Made by a program: the position numbers and the translations under genes. A stretch of 60,000 nt of DNA, taken from the NCBI GenBank assembly GCA_914767715.1, contig OU612065.1, forward strand, positions 13,332,001-13,392,000, given 5' to 3'. This DNA comes from Membranipora membranacea. Lineage: Eukaryota > Bryozoa > Gymnolaemata > Cheilostomatida > Membraniporidae. Numbering within the stretch: the stretch's first letter is position 1; each line of letters begins with the position of its first letter. Below are positions 14,601 through 24,663 of the stretch, piece after piece. The notes under the pieces are model-generated. The model saw only the letters and a list, made by a program, of their open reading frames with translations. It was not told the DNA's origin and made no database searches.

Positions 14601-17600
14601 AAGTGGCTCTGAAGCCCTCACATATCTTCTTTACTCTAGTTTTGAGCTGATCTCCTTGGAAGAAGATTATGAATACACATTTGTGTACATCATCACCCTA
14701 TGATAAAGAGAGGTGAAAACATTAAAGTGAACATGATGTGACATTAAAATCGGAATAGATCATAAAATTAACAGGCATGTAAGAGCAAATAATTTGTCTC
14801 GCCACTTTGTAAACTGAACAACTTGATCATAGTAAAGTACAAGCGAGGAGGTAGATATGTGGCTGAGACACTTACAGTCACTGGATCTTCCAGAGGTACA
14901 TCAATCTCTGCTTGTTTTAGGAAGACATTACCACGACAGGCTCTCCACAACATACGCTCAAAGGCTGGTATTCTCTCTCTTAGAATAACTCCTGCCACAA
15001 AGCTGAAAGATTGGGAGTTCGAGGGATAACGAATGAAGTTCATAAAACACATTGCTGTCCCAAGAAATGTTCGAAGCCTACACCAGGCAAAATGAGAAGT
15101 TCTTCATTGTAAGATGAAAAGTAATTGCTTGGGCAAGGCAAAGTGGGGATGTGGGAGCGGGGAGTAAAGTTAAGGCACCATGTTATAATTATTGTTTTTT
15201 TGGAATGGTCACACAATCACAGAGAGAAGATTAAACACGTATATTATGCGCACAGCTAAACAACTGAGAATGACATCAACTTGTTTCACTAGCGTGTTGT
15301 AATCTGCCCGGCAAACATGCATCAATCAGTGCAGGCATGCAACGCGACACACTCCGCCTGCCTGGATACTTGGGACACAAGAAACGTACCTCACTCCTGA
15401 TCCACTATCTGATTTCATGTCCCTAATACACAACAATATATATCAACATAATGACATATTAAAAGGAATGGCCTATTACTACAACTGACAACATCCACTT
15501 ATGCTCATAAAGCTCTTTTTAAGCTGTTGGGAATTGGCAACTGTTAGTCTTGTCTTCATTGCAAGCAGCAGCAAATAATGCGCATTAGTAGAAAGATGTA
15601 TCTGAAAGCCATACACATTTATGCATATCTTATTCAATGAAAACTGAAACAATTTTTTTAAAACAGCCATGCATGTTGCCACCGTGAACCGAGATGTGCA
15701 CCAAAGCTAGGGATTGTCTAGCTACCCATAACTTTATTGGGAGGTACCCGGTTGTTGTTGTTTCTATGACCAACAATTAATAACTAAAGGGGGGTAGGTG
15801 TAGTAATAGATATAAGAGTGAGATAGGTAGATCTAACTAAAGCCTCAGGTCTATGCATAGACTGAGAGCGCATTCAGACCATGCCTTACCCCAGATGTAG
15901 AGCCTGTTGCTGCTGCTCTAATGTATCCTGTCTAATCAAATGCTCCTCAGCGTCTGCTTGTAGACTTCTCTCATGCTGCATTAAGGACAAAAAAGCGCCT
16001 AATTATTTAGGTCGTCACAACTGGGAATTTTAAAGATGCTGTCAGTTGATGTAACAGGCACATCCTTGTTAAGATACTGCGCCACTCTTACCTCAACCTA
16101 TGGCCCATGGCTGACGCTATATCAGGGCCTAACAGGCCAGCACTCTCTTCATCTGTTTTAGTTGCTGACCTACTATGACTCGTCATGTCAACCTGAATTT
16201 AGTCAAACATCAAACATTGATAGCGACGAAGCGCAACGCCTCCACAAGTAAAATCAGCCAGATGGAAATGGAAATCAATAGCTCGTAATTCCAAGCAACA
16301 TGTACCATGATAAAACAGAGAATTTGCTATTAATGAAAGGATATAACAGCTGCAATGTAACAATCGTGTAAAATGGGAACGATTAGAACCACTATACCGG
16401 TGTGAGCTGAAAAAGAACATCTGGACTGGTGCATACAGGCACATATTTCATATGCGGTTGATCGGACTAGAGCTATTTTATGTAGGAGACTACCAGCATA
16501 TTGAAGCTAAATGCACATATTTATTGTATATTGCCCACAAGCCAAAGAATTTATCACCCACCTCATCAAAGAACTGCTGTGTCTTCCTCAGAATGTGTTT
16601 CAGTTCAGTAAGCTCAAGGAAATTTCGCTTCAGGGCCTCAGCATTTGAGTTAACCTCCTTCAGTTCATTTTCCAGCTTTTCAAAGCTAGCCTGTATAAAA
16701 AATTATAAAACATATTGAATAAAGCAGATTAAAGTCATGACACAGCATTATATGAGTTATGAGGCTGAAGAATTAGAGACAACACATATTGAGGCCTCAC
16801 ATTATCAACAACCAACATCACATGATGAGACATCCTGTTGGCCGGTTGTTCAAATGATTTTGAAAATTAGGGAGATAGCCGAGGAAATGATCAGAGAACT
16901 CAATTCATAAATGAGATCATAGGACCTAAATATGAGTTAACCCTCTGTAAGGAGGTCATACACTAGACATGAACCATGTTTGTTCATCACAGGACCTCAA
17001 AGATAACCATTTTGTTATCAAGAACAGATCAGCTGACCATCTATATCGCTCAATTGGATTTTACATTGTAACAAGCTATTTGTCACGTAGTAATGAAGGT
17101 TCAAATTCCATTAGGGCCATTGTATTCCAATAATTCAGGATTACAAAACCGATAAGGCAAAATCAATGTTGTGAGTACTAATTCTCAGCAACCCTAATAG
17201 AAACATTTATATTATATTATGGTCTAAAAGCCTTCCATGATGCTAACGAAGCCACATCAAAAAGAGACTTCTGTTTCATGCATTCATAAAAGTTGCTTTG
17301 ATTAGCGTGGATCACAGGCTGGTATAATAATAGTGAGCACTGTTATCCTGACAAAAAAATGTCTTCAGAGGGCAGCATTAAGACAGTCATCTCACCTCCA
17401 AATCGATCATTTCTCTTGGAGCCGGGGCATCTGGGTTATCTCCGGTATCCAGCATGGGTATCTTGTCCTTCTTAATCTCTTTCTCAATATACCTGAGCTT
17501 CCTTTCCATCTCATCACATCTTCTCACTTCGCTAACAAACTTTCTCTGGAATGCGCTTACATCTGGATTAAGCTAAGAAATGAAACCAAAAAAGTCATTC

Positions 17601-17925
17601 AGAAATTGTATCAAATATTAATCTTGCACACACAGATAAACAAAATGACTGTCATAGAAAGGTCTAATACACAATGTCACATTAGAGTCAGATACTGGAC
17701 GTCAAAGAACACACTTCACAATAAATAACAATTAAAGTTAACATAGTTCTTTAGTAAAACCAAACGTTCTGTAAACACAAACACGGATTGCAAAGCTATC
17801 ATACTTACATCGCGGAATTGAACTAAGCCTAGCTCTCCAAGTTCCGACACACAGGAATAGGCAGACTCTGATTGCAGGAAAAGCTGGCATAGAGCCATCT
17901 CTTCACTCCTCATCAACGACCCCAT
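8602..17925 (-). CDS. ATP6V0A: V-type H+-ATPase V0 subunit a (116 kDa), about 20 exons
   Basis: Membrane stator and proton half-channel subunit of the V-ATPase that acidifies endomembrane compartments. Exons, in transcript order: 17809..17925, 17396..17572, 16562..16690, then 16092..16192 or 15890..15975, then 14876..15002, 14521..14697, 14053..14265, 13626..13776, 13298..13437, 12470..12781, 12185..12303, 11880..12049, 11623..11738, 11338..11436, 11010..11132, 10636..10788, 9564..9681, 9154..9328, 8602..8701. It starts [20 protein letters not shown] and ends [11 protein letters not shown]...GPAE. Family signatures seen: [41 protein letters not shown] and [12 protein letters not shown], which carries the channel arginine. 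Using the 101-base exon and both linker exons at 11010 and 10636 gives 938 aa, longer than the usual 830-890; dropping one linker exon gives 887 or 897. The paralogue (a1 to a4) cannot be decided. Confidence 0.95.
10636..10788 (-). CDS. ATP6V0A: V-ATPase a glutamine- and glutamate-rich linker exon, probably optional
   Basis: A 153-base exon, phase 0 to 0, encoding [20 protein letters not shown] followed by a further 31 residues ending VPEQEEQ. It lies between the exon at 11010..11132 ([12 protein letters not shown]...IIHHDQL...HEEE) and the exon starting [16 protein letters not shown]. Both linker exons are multiples of three, so either can be skipped. The usual subunit has only one such linker, of the IIHHDQL type. 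Confidence 0.65.
15890..15975 (-). CDS. ATP6V0A: V-ATPase a alternative exon, version 2
   Basis: An 86-base exon (3n+2) between a CAG acceptor and a GTAAGG donor. It encodes [20 protein letters not shown] and on to QQQQALHL. It has the same entry phase (0) and exit phase (2) as the exon at 16092..16192, and joins to give ...LHL-G-FVAG, close to the LRLGFVAG of vertebrate a1. Including both exons shifts the frame and reaches a stop within 14 codons, so the two can only be used alternatively. Confidence 0.75.
16092..16192 (-). CDS. ATP6V0A: V-ATPase a alternative exon, version 1
   Basis: A 101-base exon (3n+2) with its own acceptor and a GTAAGA donor. It encodes [20 protein letters not shown] and on to ...ASAMGHRL. 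It accepts from the exon ending at 16562 in phase 0 and leaves in phase 2, so it joins to the C of the exon starting at 15002 to give ...HRL-S-FVAG. It sits in the variable N-terminal linker of subunit a, just before the conserved FVAG. Confidence 0.8.
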
Positions 17926-18971
17926 CCTGACAGGGTCACTTTGTTCAGCAAGTTGTGTACTTAATCTGCAAACAAATGGAAGTGAGAGTAGGGTTATATA
18001 GCTCTCAGCTATTTAGTTGTTAGCATCTTAGCAGTAGTCCCACAACTAATTCCTAGTACAAAGTTACCAAACTATTACTAGATGCGAGGTCAATCCCCAA
18101 AACCCAAATTTCAGCTCGGGTCCAAACTCCTATGATCTATGAGGCATATTAAAAACCTTTCGTTCATTTGATTGAGTGATATCACTCACTGCCATTGTCA
18201 TCATCTTCATATCATGTAAACCACGGCTGCTCAATGGTAGTAAGTACCTTAAACCCTTCACCCTTCACAAGAAAAGGAGGGGGGAAATTCTCAATTTCAC
18301 TGTAATCACTGCCTTGGCAGACCTCCCTGTTTACCCACATATTATGAAATGATCTGGTTGCATATGTTTGGCTTTTGAGAGTATTGTTTATAGGAGTAAC
18401 AGTAAATTCAACTCTTTGGTTGTATAATATATATAAATCTAATCGAAACAAAGTCTGTCACATCAATGAACTAAAGGTTTAGTTCATCATTCCATTGGTG
18501 GTCACATAATAACCACACTAAACAACAAGAACATGCCAAAAAAACACAACATACATGATTATAATACTTCTTCATATAGCTATGAACCTTCAGCAATGAT
18601 CTCCCTCTCAATTGTATACACTCCAACCTATCAAGTACTTACTTTTTTTTCTGTCCACACAAATCAGACAGCCAACAAGAGTGGCAATTGGCAGCAAAAG
18701 TTTCAAAGAGGAGTGAACTTACTTCCTTGCCACTTGTCAGAGAAGAAATCAATGGTCACATGATGGCTAGCCTACACAAATATATGGTTTTAGTAGTTTG
18801 GGCATAACGAAATAAGCCCAGCAAAAGAATAGCAGATGTTTTGAAATCAGGGATTATATATTAGTGAGTCAACTAGGAATCTTTTGTAAAAGGTAGTTTC
18901 ACTTTCACTTTGTATCCTTGAATTTGCAAATCCTCAACTTTCTTCTGCATATACCATTGGGGTAGCCTGCC
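17926..18971. other. Upstream flank of the V-ATPase a gene
   Basis: This carries the presumed promoter and 5' UTR of the V-ATPase a gene. I see no recognisable coding exon and no clear TATA or CCAAT arrangement that I would trust. A segment ccattggggtagcctgc at about 18955-18971 repeats part of the palindrome that follows. Confidence 0.4.
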
Positions 18972-19053
18972 CAGAGGCTTTTAAAATGCTAAAGTACCCC
19001 AATGGTAGCCTGCAGGCTACCATTGGGGTACTTTAGCAATTTAAAAGCCTCTG
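18972..19053. repeat. 82-base palindrome
   Basis: Two 39-base arms flank a TGCA centre at 19010-19013 and match with a single mismatch. The arm begins CAGAGGCTTTTAAA and ends CCCCAATGGTAGCC. It abuts the truncated reverse transcriptase that follows, so it may be part of the same insertion or a separate foldback element that landed beside it. Confidence 0.9.
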
Positions 19054-19069
19054 AGAGGATGTAATCTAA

Positions 19070-19955
19070 ATGACTGCATCCTTCATGGCTCCAGAGCCGC
19101 CTTCTCTCAGTTTGTGTCAATAATGTCAAATCGGCCACCAGACATGTGACCTCAGGAGTGCCCCAAGGCAGTGTATTAGGACCATTGTTATTTAATGTGT
19201 ACATAAATGATATGCACTCTGCGGTAGCCAACAGCATGCTCAAACTATATGCAGATGATTCCTTGTTGTACAAACCAATCACAACACCTGCTGATTCTAA
19301 TTTATTTCAGAATGACCTAGACCATCTTATAACTTGGGCAGGCAGTTCCCAGATGAAGTTCAATATAAAAAAATGTGAGCATATGACAATTCAACGCTCC
19401 ACTGTAAATCCTCTAGTGTCACAATACAGCATGAATAATGACCCCTTACAATGTGTTGACAAAGTACTATACCTTGGTGTCACGATTGACAATAAACTGT
19501 CATTCGATCAACATATAATAAACATTTGCTCAAAAGCTAATAAATTATTACACATGCTGATGCGCTGTCTAAAAAAGGCTAAAAGTAAAACCAGAGCCAT
19601 AGCTTATAAACAGTCTGTCGCCCTATACTAGAATTTGCGACCCACACCTGGTCTCCATTTAAATTGAAAAACATCAATCTCATAGAGGGTATAAATAGAA
19701 AGGCCTTCAGGTGGACACACTGTAAGAGAAAACGAGACCATATTACTGAGCTCATGACACAATTTAATTGGGACACCCTTGCACAAAGACGTGTTAATGT
19801 ACTTTCGTATGCTTTCTGGTAGTGCCGCTATAGACCAAGATCGGTTCTCCCTTTATTTTGCCGAGTCTCACAATACCAGACATGGTGCTATTAAGGGCAA
19901 TATCAACACCAAAACTGCCAAACATTCATATAAACATCGCATCCATAAACTTTTC
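19070..19955 (+). pseudogene. Non-LTR retrotransposon reverse transcriptase fragment
   Basis: A frame opens with WLQSRLLSVCVNN, then the RT motif SGVPQGSVLGPLLF, the catalytic box YADDSLLY, and a following KFNIKKCEHM...YLGVTID segment. A stop at about 19630 ends this frame. The neighbouring frame continues EFATHTWSPFKLKNINLIEG, then FRWTHCK and TLAQRRVN, the typical C-terminal tail of jockey/CR1-like RTs. So this is one RT domain broken by a frameshift and cut at its 5' end; the endonuclease domain and the 5' half of the RT are missing. There are no LTRs. It is a dead copy and the clade is not resolved. Confidence 0.9.
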
Positions 19956-20470
19956 TAATGATTCTAGCTGCTTTGCCTAACTGGTTATAAGCACTTATCA
20001 CTGACTCTACTTCATAACATCTGAAGCTGTGCTGTGTATATTTATTTATTTTTTTTTTTTTTCTCTTGGCAGTAGCTAGCTATTGATCTTTGAATCAAAG
20101 CATAATTGACTATTTTCTTATCTCGTAGACAAACTGGTTTTCTTCCTTGCTACTGATAATTTAAACAATTGTTCATACACGACTGCATCTCGATAAAGGA
20201 GCCAAAGCGCTCCGAGTGAGATTAATTAGATGAGATGATGAGATGAGATGACTATTCAATAGGGACAAAAAACACTGAAACAACCCAAATAAACATATCT
20301 CTCTGATCTCCCTGCTAGCCTGCTCTGATTCAAGAACCTAATGGGCCAAAAAATATTTATAATTTCTGCTGAACAATGTGTTGTGCTAAAAATGTTTCCG
20401 GTAAAAGGCCATCCGCCACACTTCTCTCTAAAAGGGCCAACCCCTTGTGCCAAATACCCATCCGGCAGTG
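19956..20470. other. 3' flank of the retrotransposon fragment
   Basis: A poly-T run at about 20047-20061 and low-complexity AT-rich DNA, including gatgagatgatgagatgagatgac near 20230. This may include the 3' UTR of the element. No gene is seen. Confidence 0.4.
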
Positions 20471-20880
20471 CTCACTGGCCATCCACTTCACCTGGTATCA
20501 TTCTTGAAGTGTGACTGTCACAAACCCATCCGGATGGCCATTTAGCAAACTCTTGATTGCCAAATACCCATCCGGATGGCCATTTAGCAACTCTTGATTG
20601 CCAAATACCCATCCGGATGGGCTTGAAGCAGTGACATTTGCTGTAACCACTCCATCCAGATGGGTCTTTTGCTTGGATGATGTGTGTCCACAACCCATCC
20701 TTCTCTGTTACGAACCCATCCGCCTCTGTCAAATTTGTGTCCGGACGCGTTTTATGCAACTGGATGCCTATTTGGCATCCGGCGGTTGTCCCAGTGTCAA
20801 CCGGATGCCTATCGGACAACCACCGGATGCCGCGCGGACAACCGGCGGTTGTCTGATAGGCATCCGGATGGGTTCTTAGC
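20455..20880. repeat. CATCCGG-rich repeat block with tandem units and hairpin
   Basis: A locally GC-rich block in an AT-rich neighbourhood. A unit of about 41 bases ending AAATACCCATCCGGATGG is tandemly duplicated across about 20539-20620, and further CCATCC or CATCCGG boxes follow. The distal part, 20801-20866, is an inverted repeat: CCGGATGCCTATCGGACAAC pairs with the later GTTGTCTGATAGGCATCCGG. Apparent open frames here are by-products of the repeat. Confidence 0.8.
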
Positions 20881-20970
20881 GCAGCATAACATCCCTCATA
20901 TTATTTTATTATATGATATATGGTATGATGTTCCTTTTAAAAGTCACAGTAATTATCAGCTAGGTTTGAG

Positions 20971-21167
20971 TTATGATTGCATAAACTGTCTTTATGGCCT
21001 TGAGTTTATTTAGGTGGAGTCATAAAGATGAAAAAAAACAAAAATGCTTTGTCAAGACAGGCTATAATAATTATAGCCTGTCTTGACAAAGCATTTTTGT
21101 TTTTTTCTTCTTCACGACTCCACCTAAATAAATTCAAGGCCATAAAGACAGTTTACGCAATCATAAT
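20971..21167. mobile_element. Long palindrome (foldback/MITE-like), about 197 bases
   Basis: Arms of about 95 bases meet at the AATAATT centre near 21068. They match almost base for base, starting TTATGATTGC on the left and ending GCAATCATAA on the right, with TTTAGGTGGAGTC and AACAAAAATGCTTTGTC inside the arms. No clear target-site duplication was found. It could form one long hairpin. Confidence 0.85.
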
Positions 21168-22211
21168 AATAATTGTAGTGGATGGTAGTGACTGTAAAGT
21201 TATTGTATAGTAAGGCATGAACCCACCATAAGAATAGATTCTGGCATTGTATTTGAGGAGATAGCCTGACTTGAGGACCTTTTATGGAGGCTGGGGAGGC
21301 AAGAAAGCTAATTTGTGAAGTTCATTGACAGTATTTTCACTCCGATTGAGACAAAGTACGCTCGCTAGCCCAAGCGAGTGGATGCAAGAGGCCAAAGGTA
21401 GAGGGATCTTTTAAGGTAGAGAGTTGAGTTGTATGTAACTTAAGACCCTAGCCTGAGCAAATCTGGCCCATCGGTCCTTACCTTACAACATAGCTTTCCA
21501 TTGACAGAATGTAAACTGTGCATCTCTAAATTTCCTAGATAGTAATACCATATTTTCTTGGTTATGGTGGAGTCCCCTTTGTTTGTCGGTTATTGTAAAA
21601 AAATACACAGTATTTAGCTTTACCATGCCAGCCATATTCTGAACTTAATTTCAGAAAGCACTCTCCTTGTGGCAATAAGGAATTTAGCACTCTTGTTTTT
21701 CTTCTCGTTGTCCACAACCAATTCCTTTTCAACCACCATGAGGGTGTTTCAAGTTAGAAGGGTCAACAATCGGCACGGGTCAAATTAAATTGTATGTCAT
21801 TTGCAAATTTTATTTTCCCTATGCCAAGGTTACCATGATGATAACCTTTTTCACCACCTTCCAGTGAAAAATAAAAGTTAGAAACTGAGACATGCTATGA
21901 TTCATGAAAAAAAACTGCAGGGATTCTCGGAATAATTATCTGCTAATCCGTTTCTGTCACCAATTACCTTAGTATAGATTGAGTCTTGTTTTTTTTACAT
22001 GAAAGGTGTTGAGCATCATTATGACCAATTGAACTGATTGCATTAGATGTTTGGTGGGTAAATTGTAACAGATCCAAGGCTGGAAGCTGCCATCCTGCAG
22101 TCAGTCCTTCAGTCAGTCTTCTCGAGTAGGTTATCTCTATTGGCTATCATGATTACTTTTTGTAGTTTTCATTGGGATACTGCTCTATTGGAATCAACTC
22201 ATACAGTCAGG
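21168..22211. other. Upstream flank of DMAC2L
   Basis: Contains the presumed promoter and 5' UTR of the plus-strand gene that follows. No coding exon, RNA gene or repeat was recognised. Confidence 0.4.
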
Positions 22212-24161
22212 ATGGCGTTACTCCCAACCATTAGCCGGACAGCTGCTGGTGTGCTCAGAAATTTGATCCCACAGTGGCACATTCGGCAGAATCAACATAA
22301 CAGGACATTCTATTGGTTGTTGTATGCTGCAGCCAACAAGTGAGTGCATATGGAATGCCGCAGAAGGTGAATGTTTCCTTCTGGCCATTTACATTGAGAA
22401 GCATCACTGAATGAAGTCCATGTTGATTACAATTGAGAAAACGTCTATCTTACAGATAGTGTCACGTACAGACAAGCTAATAATGTATCTCCTTATTATT
22501 TTCTAGGATAGATGAGGACAGGATAAAAGCAGTCGGACCAGATAAAGCGTGTGCCGAATGGCTTGTGAAATGCGGATCTAGCGTAAGGTTTCATGGTGGA
22601 CAAAGACTTATCAGTGACTATAATTTACTCGGAGCAGTTGCCGGGGACAAGTCCAAGCTGGCTGAAGTTCTAGCGGATGAGGCCACCATTATGAGCATTG
22701 GATTTCCCCACTTTAGTATGGTTTTTAATCAATGGATTTGAGATATTTTTGTATCAAATAATTGATATACATATATCAGGGAGTTTGAGCTGTCCCAAAC
22801 TCCCTGATATAGCCATAGCTATAGCCATATATAATGGGAGTTGTCTCCTTGCTGACAACAAGAGCACGACTCTGGATGGTGTTAAAACAACCAGCTCAGT
22901 TTTTTATGGGATATATTACAGGCCATTAATAAATAATCTCATTAACACTGAGCATCTTTAAAAATACCATGCAAGCAAATACGCAACATGAATGTCACCT
23001 TGTAAATAGATATTGATACAATTTATTCGATTGTTAATACGCCACAGTGTATTTATCCATTGCAGAAAATGTGAATACAGTGGAGAAGCTAACATTTCGA
23101 AAGTGTTCATATTTTGATGACACTTGTATGTCATATCTAGTTGATAACTGTGGTGAATCCCTACAGACTCTTGAGATCATAAGCTGTGGAAATGTGACGG
23201 TAAAAGGACTGGAGAACATCGCCAACTTCAGGTATGATCATCTCAAAACGATTGTGGCACGTTCCACAATGTGTATCCTCACACTAGAATATATAGATGT
23301 CATTTCATCTTACAGGGAATGCTTACAGGTTATCAGAGGTTTCCAAGGGAATATCCACTTGTTTGGTGGGACGTTTTAAGACTGAGTGCTAATGAATTAT
23401 TGTCTAAAACTGCATATCGTGATGAAATTATCATCCGCAAAGATGTATGTACTTTTAACTCCTTATAGAGCAGGTATTTGTCAATGAGAGCTGTCCTCTT
23501 AGCATGACTGACTCACTAGATTTATTTTACTATCTGGTATATTCAGTAATAAGTTTTTTGTGGGTTATAGCTAGCCAATTAGTCCGATATCAACAGGCCC
23601 GTAGTTCTAGGAGAGGCAGGGACGCAGAATACTGACTAGATTGGCCTAAAAATGCTATGTCAGAATCAGCTCATTGGAAACTACCATTTGCTATTTATAT
23701 CATATCATTAAAGCGCTTTGGAGGCTTGGTTTGGGGACTCAGGAGGAGCTTACAATACCTTACCTGGTGTTTCTTAACACCCTCGAGGATTTGCGCCTCC
23801 CCTACAATTTTTCCTAAACTATGGCCCTGACTAAAGAAGGTGTCCTGAAATCTATCATAACCAAACTAGGTAAAAAAAGGAATTAGAACAAAATGTAATC
23901 AAAGACATTTCAGTGTGAAATTTGTAATGGCTTTGTGTGCAAGATGACATGAAGGTTGGTAGAGCTGCCACTGCAATAGTCTAAATCATGTGTAGTCAGT
24001 AAATTTTCTATTTGTATTACAGAGATCTCAAGAACTTGTCTTTATATGAATTACCGGAGGTGAAACATAAGAAGGATGCGTTTGAGATGTTAGTGAAAAG
24101 TTTACCCACATGTAGTGTACGTTATGAAGATGAGAATTTTTTGATGACTCATGACAGTTGA
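22212..24161 (+). CDS. DMAC2L: ATP synthase subunit s-like / distal membrane-arm assembly component 2-like
   Basis: Mitochondrial matrix leucine-rich-repeat-like protein, historically called ATP5S or coupling factor B. Exons join(22212..22339, 22507..22715, 23066..23231, 24023..24161) give 214 codons including TGA, with phases 2, 1 and 2 that all match. The first 40 residues are rich in Arg, Asn and hydrophobics (MALLPTISRTAAGVLRNLIP...), as expected for a mitochondrial presequence. Family landmarks are NKIDEDRIKAVGPDKACAEW, VRFHGG, IMSIGFPHF, VEKLTFRKCSYFDD, LEIISCGNVTVKGL and LKNLSLYELPEV. An in-frame upstream ATG at 22149 would add 21 residues; I prefer 22212 because it starts the presequence-like stretch. 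The length of 213 aa is close to vertebrate DMAC2L. Confidence 0.93.
22773..22810. repeat. Short perfect-arm palindrome in DMAC2L intron 2
   Basis: The arms ATATCAGGGAGTTTG and CAAACTCCCTGATAT flank an 8-base loop. It resembles the other short palindromes of the window in size and in its TATCA...TGATA ends. Confidence 0.75.
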
Positions 24162-24663
24162 TTGTTCTGTTTCTGCAGCTCCAATACAATCTTATCATAA
24201 CCCATAATCATCCATCCCTACCTCCCATTTATTTGTATGTCCATCCTATGATACAGTACAAGAATCTTAAACGTTCATAATTTTTACTTTGTACTCGGAA
24301 ACTAAATAATCTGTGACTATTCTTCTGTAAGTTCTTTCTGTATGACTTCACACTCACATTTTTTGGTGCTCAGAAACTTGTTGTCTTCCTGATATCTGAT
24401 CAACACTATCAATCGGCCTCTTACATGGTGTGTTGATTTTGGAGTTGGATTGGACTACCATAAGTGAACTCAGTGTTTAATTATGAACTCGGTTAAACTT
24501 TAATTGTGTTTACTGGTCATCATAAACAAATTTATGGCTGTATTGTAACATCATTTCCATTTTGTTTTCTGGAAGCATATTTGAATTTTACCATGGAGGT
24601 AAAGATTGTTCTAAAAGTAAATATAATGCACAAAATGTAATCATAATCTAAAGTATAAGGTAT
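24162..24663. other. Convergent spacer between DMAC2L and eEF2 copy B
   Basis: About 500 bases holding both 3' UTRs. No coding sequence or RNA gene was recognised. Confidence 0.5.

Noticed and set aside
20472-21013. Four overlapping open frames of 66-115 residues on both strands
   Set aside because: They are produced by the CATCCGG repeat, which is open in several frames.
23271-23468. Extension of DMAC2L exon 3 past 23231
   Set aside because: The conserved protein continues at 24023 in the right phase; the read-through carries no family sequence.
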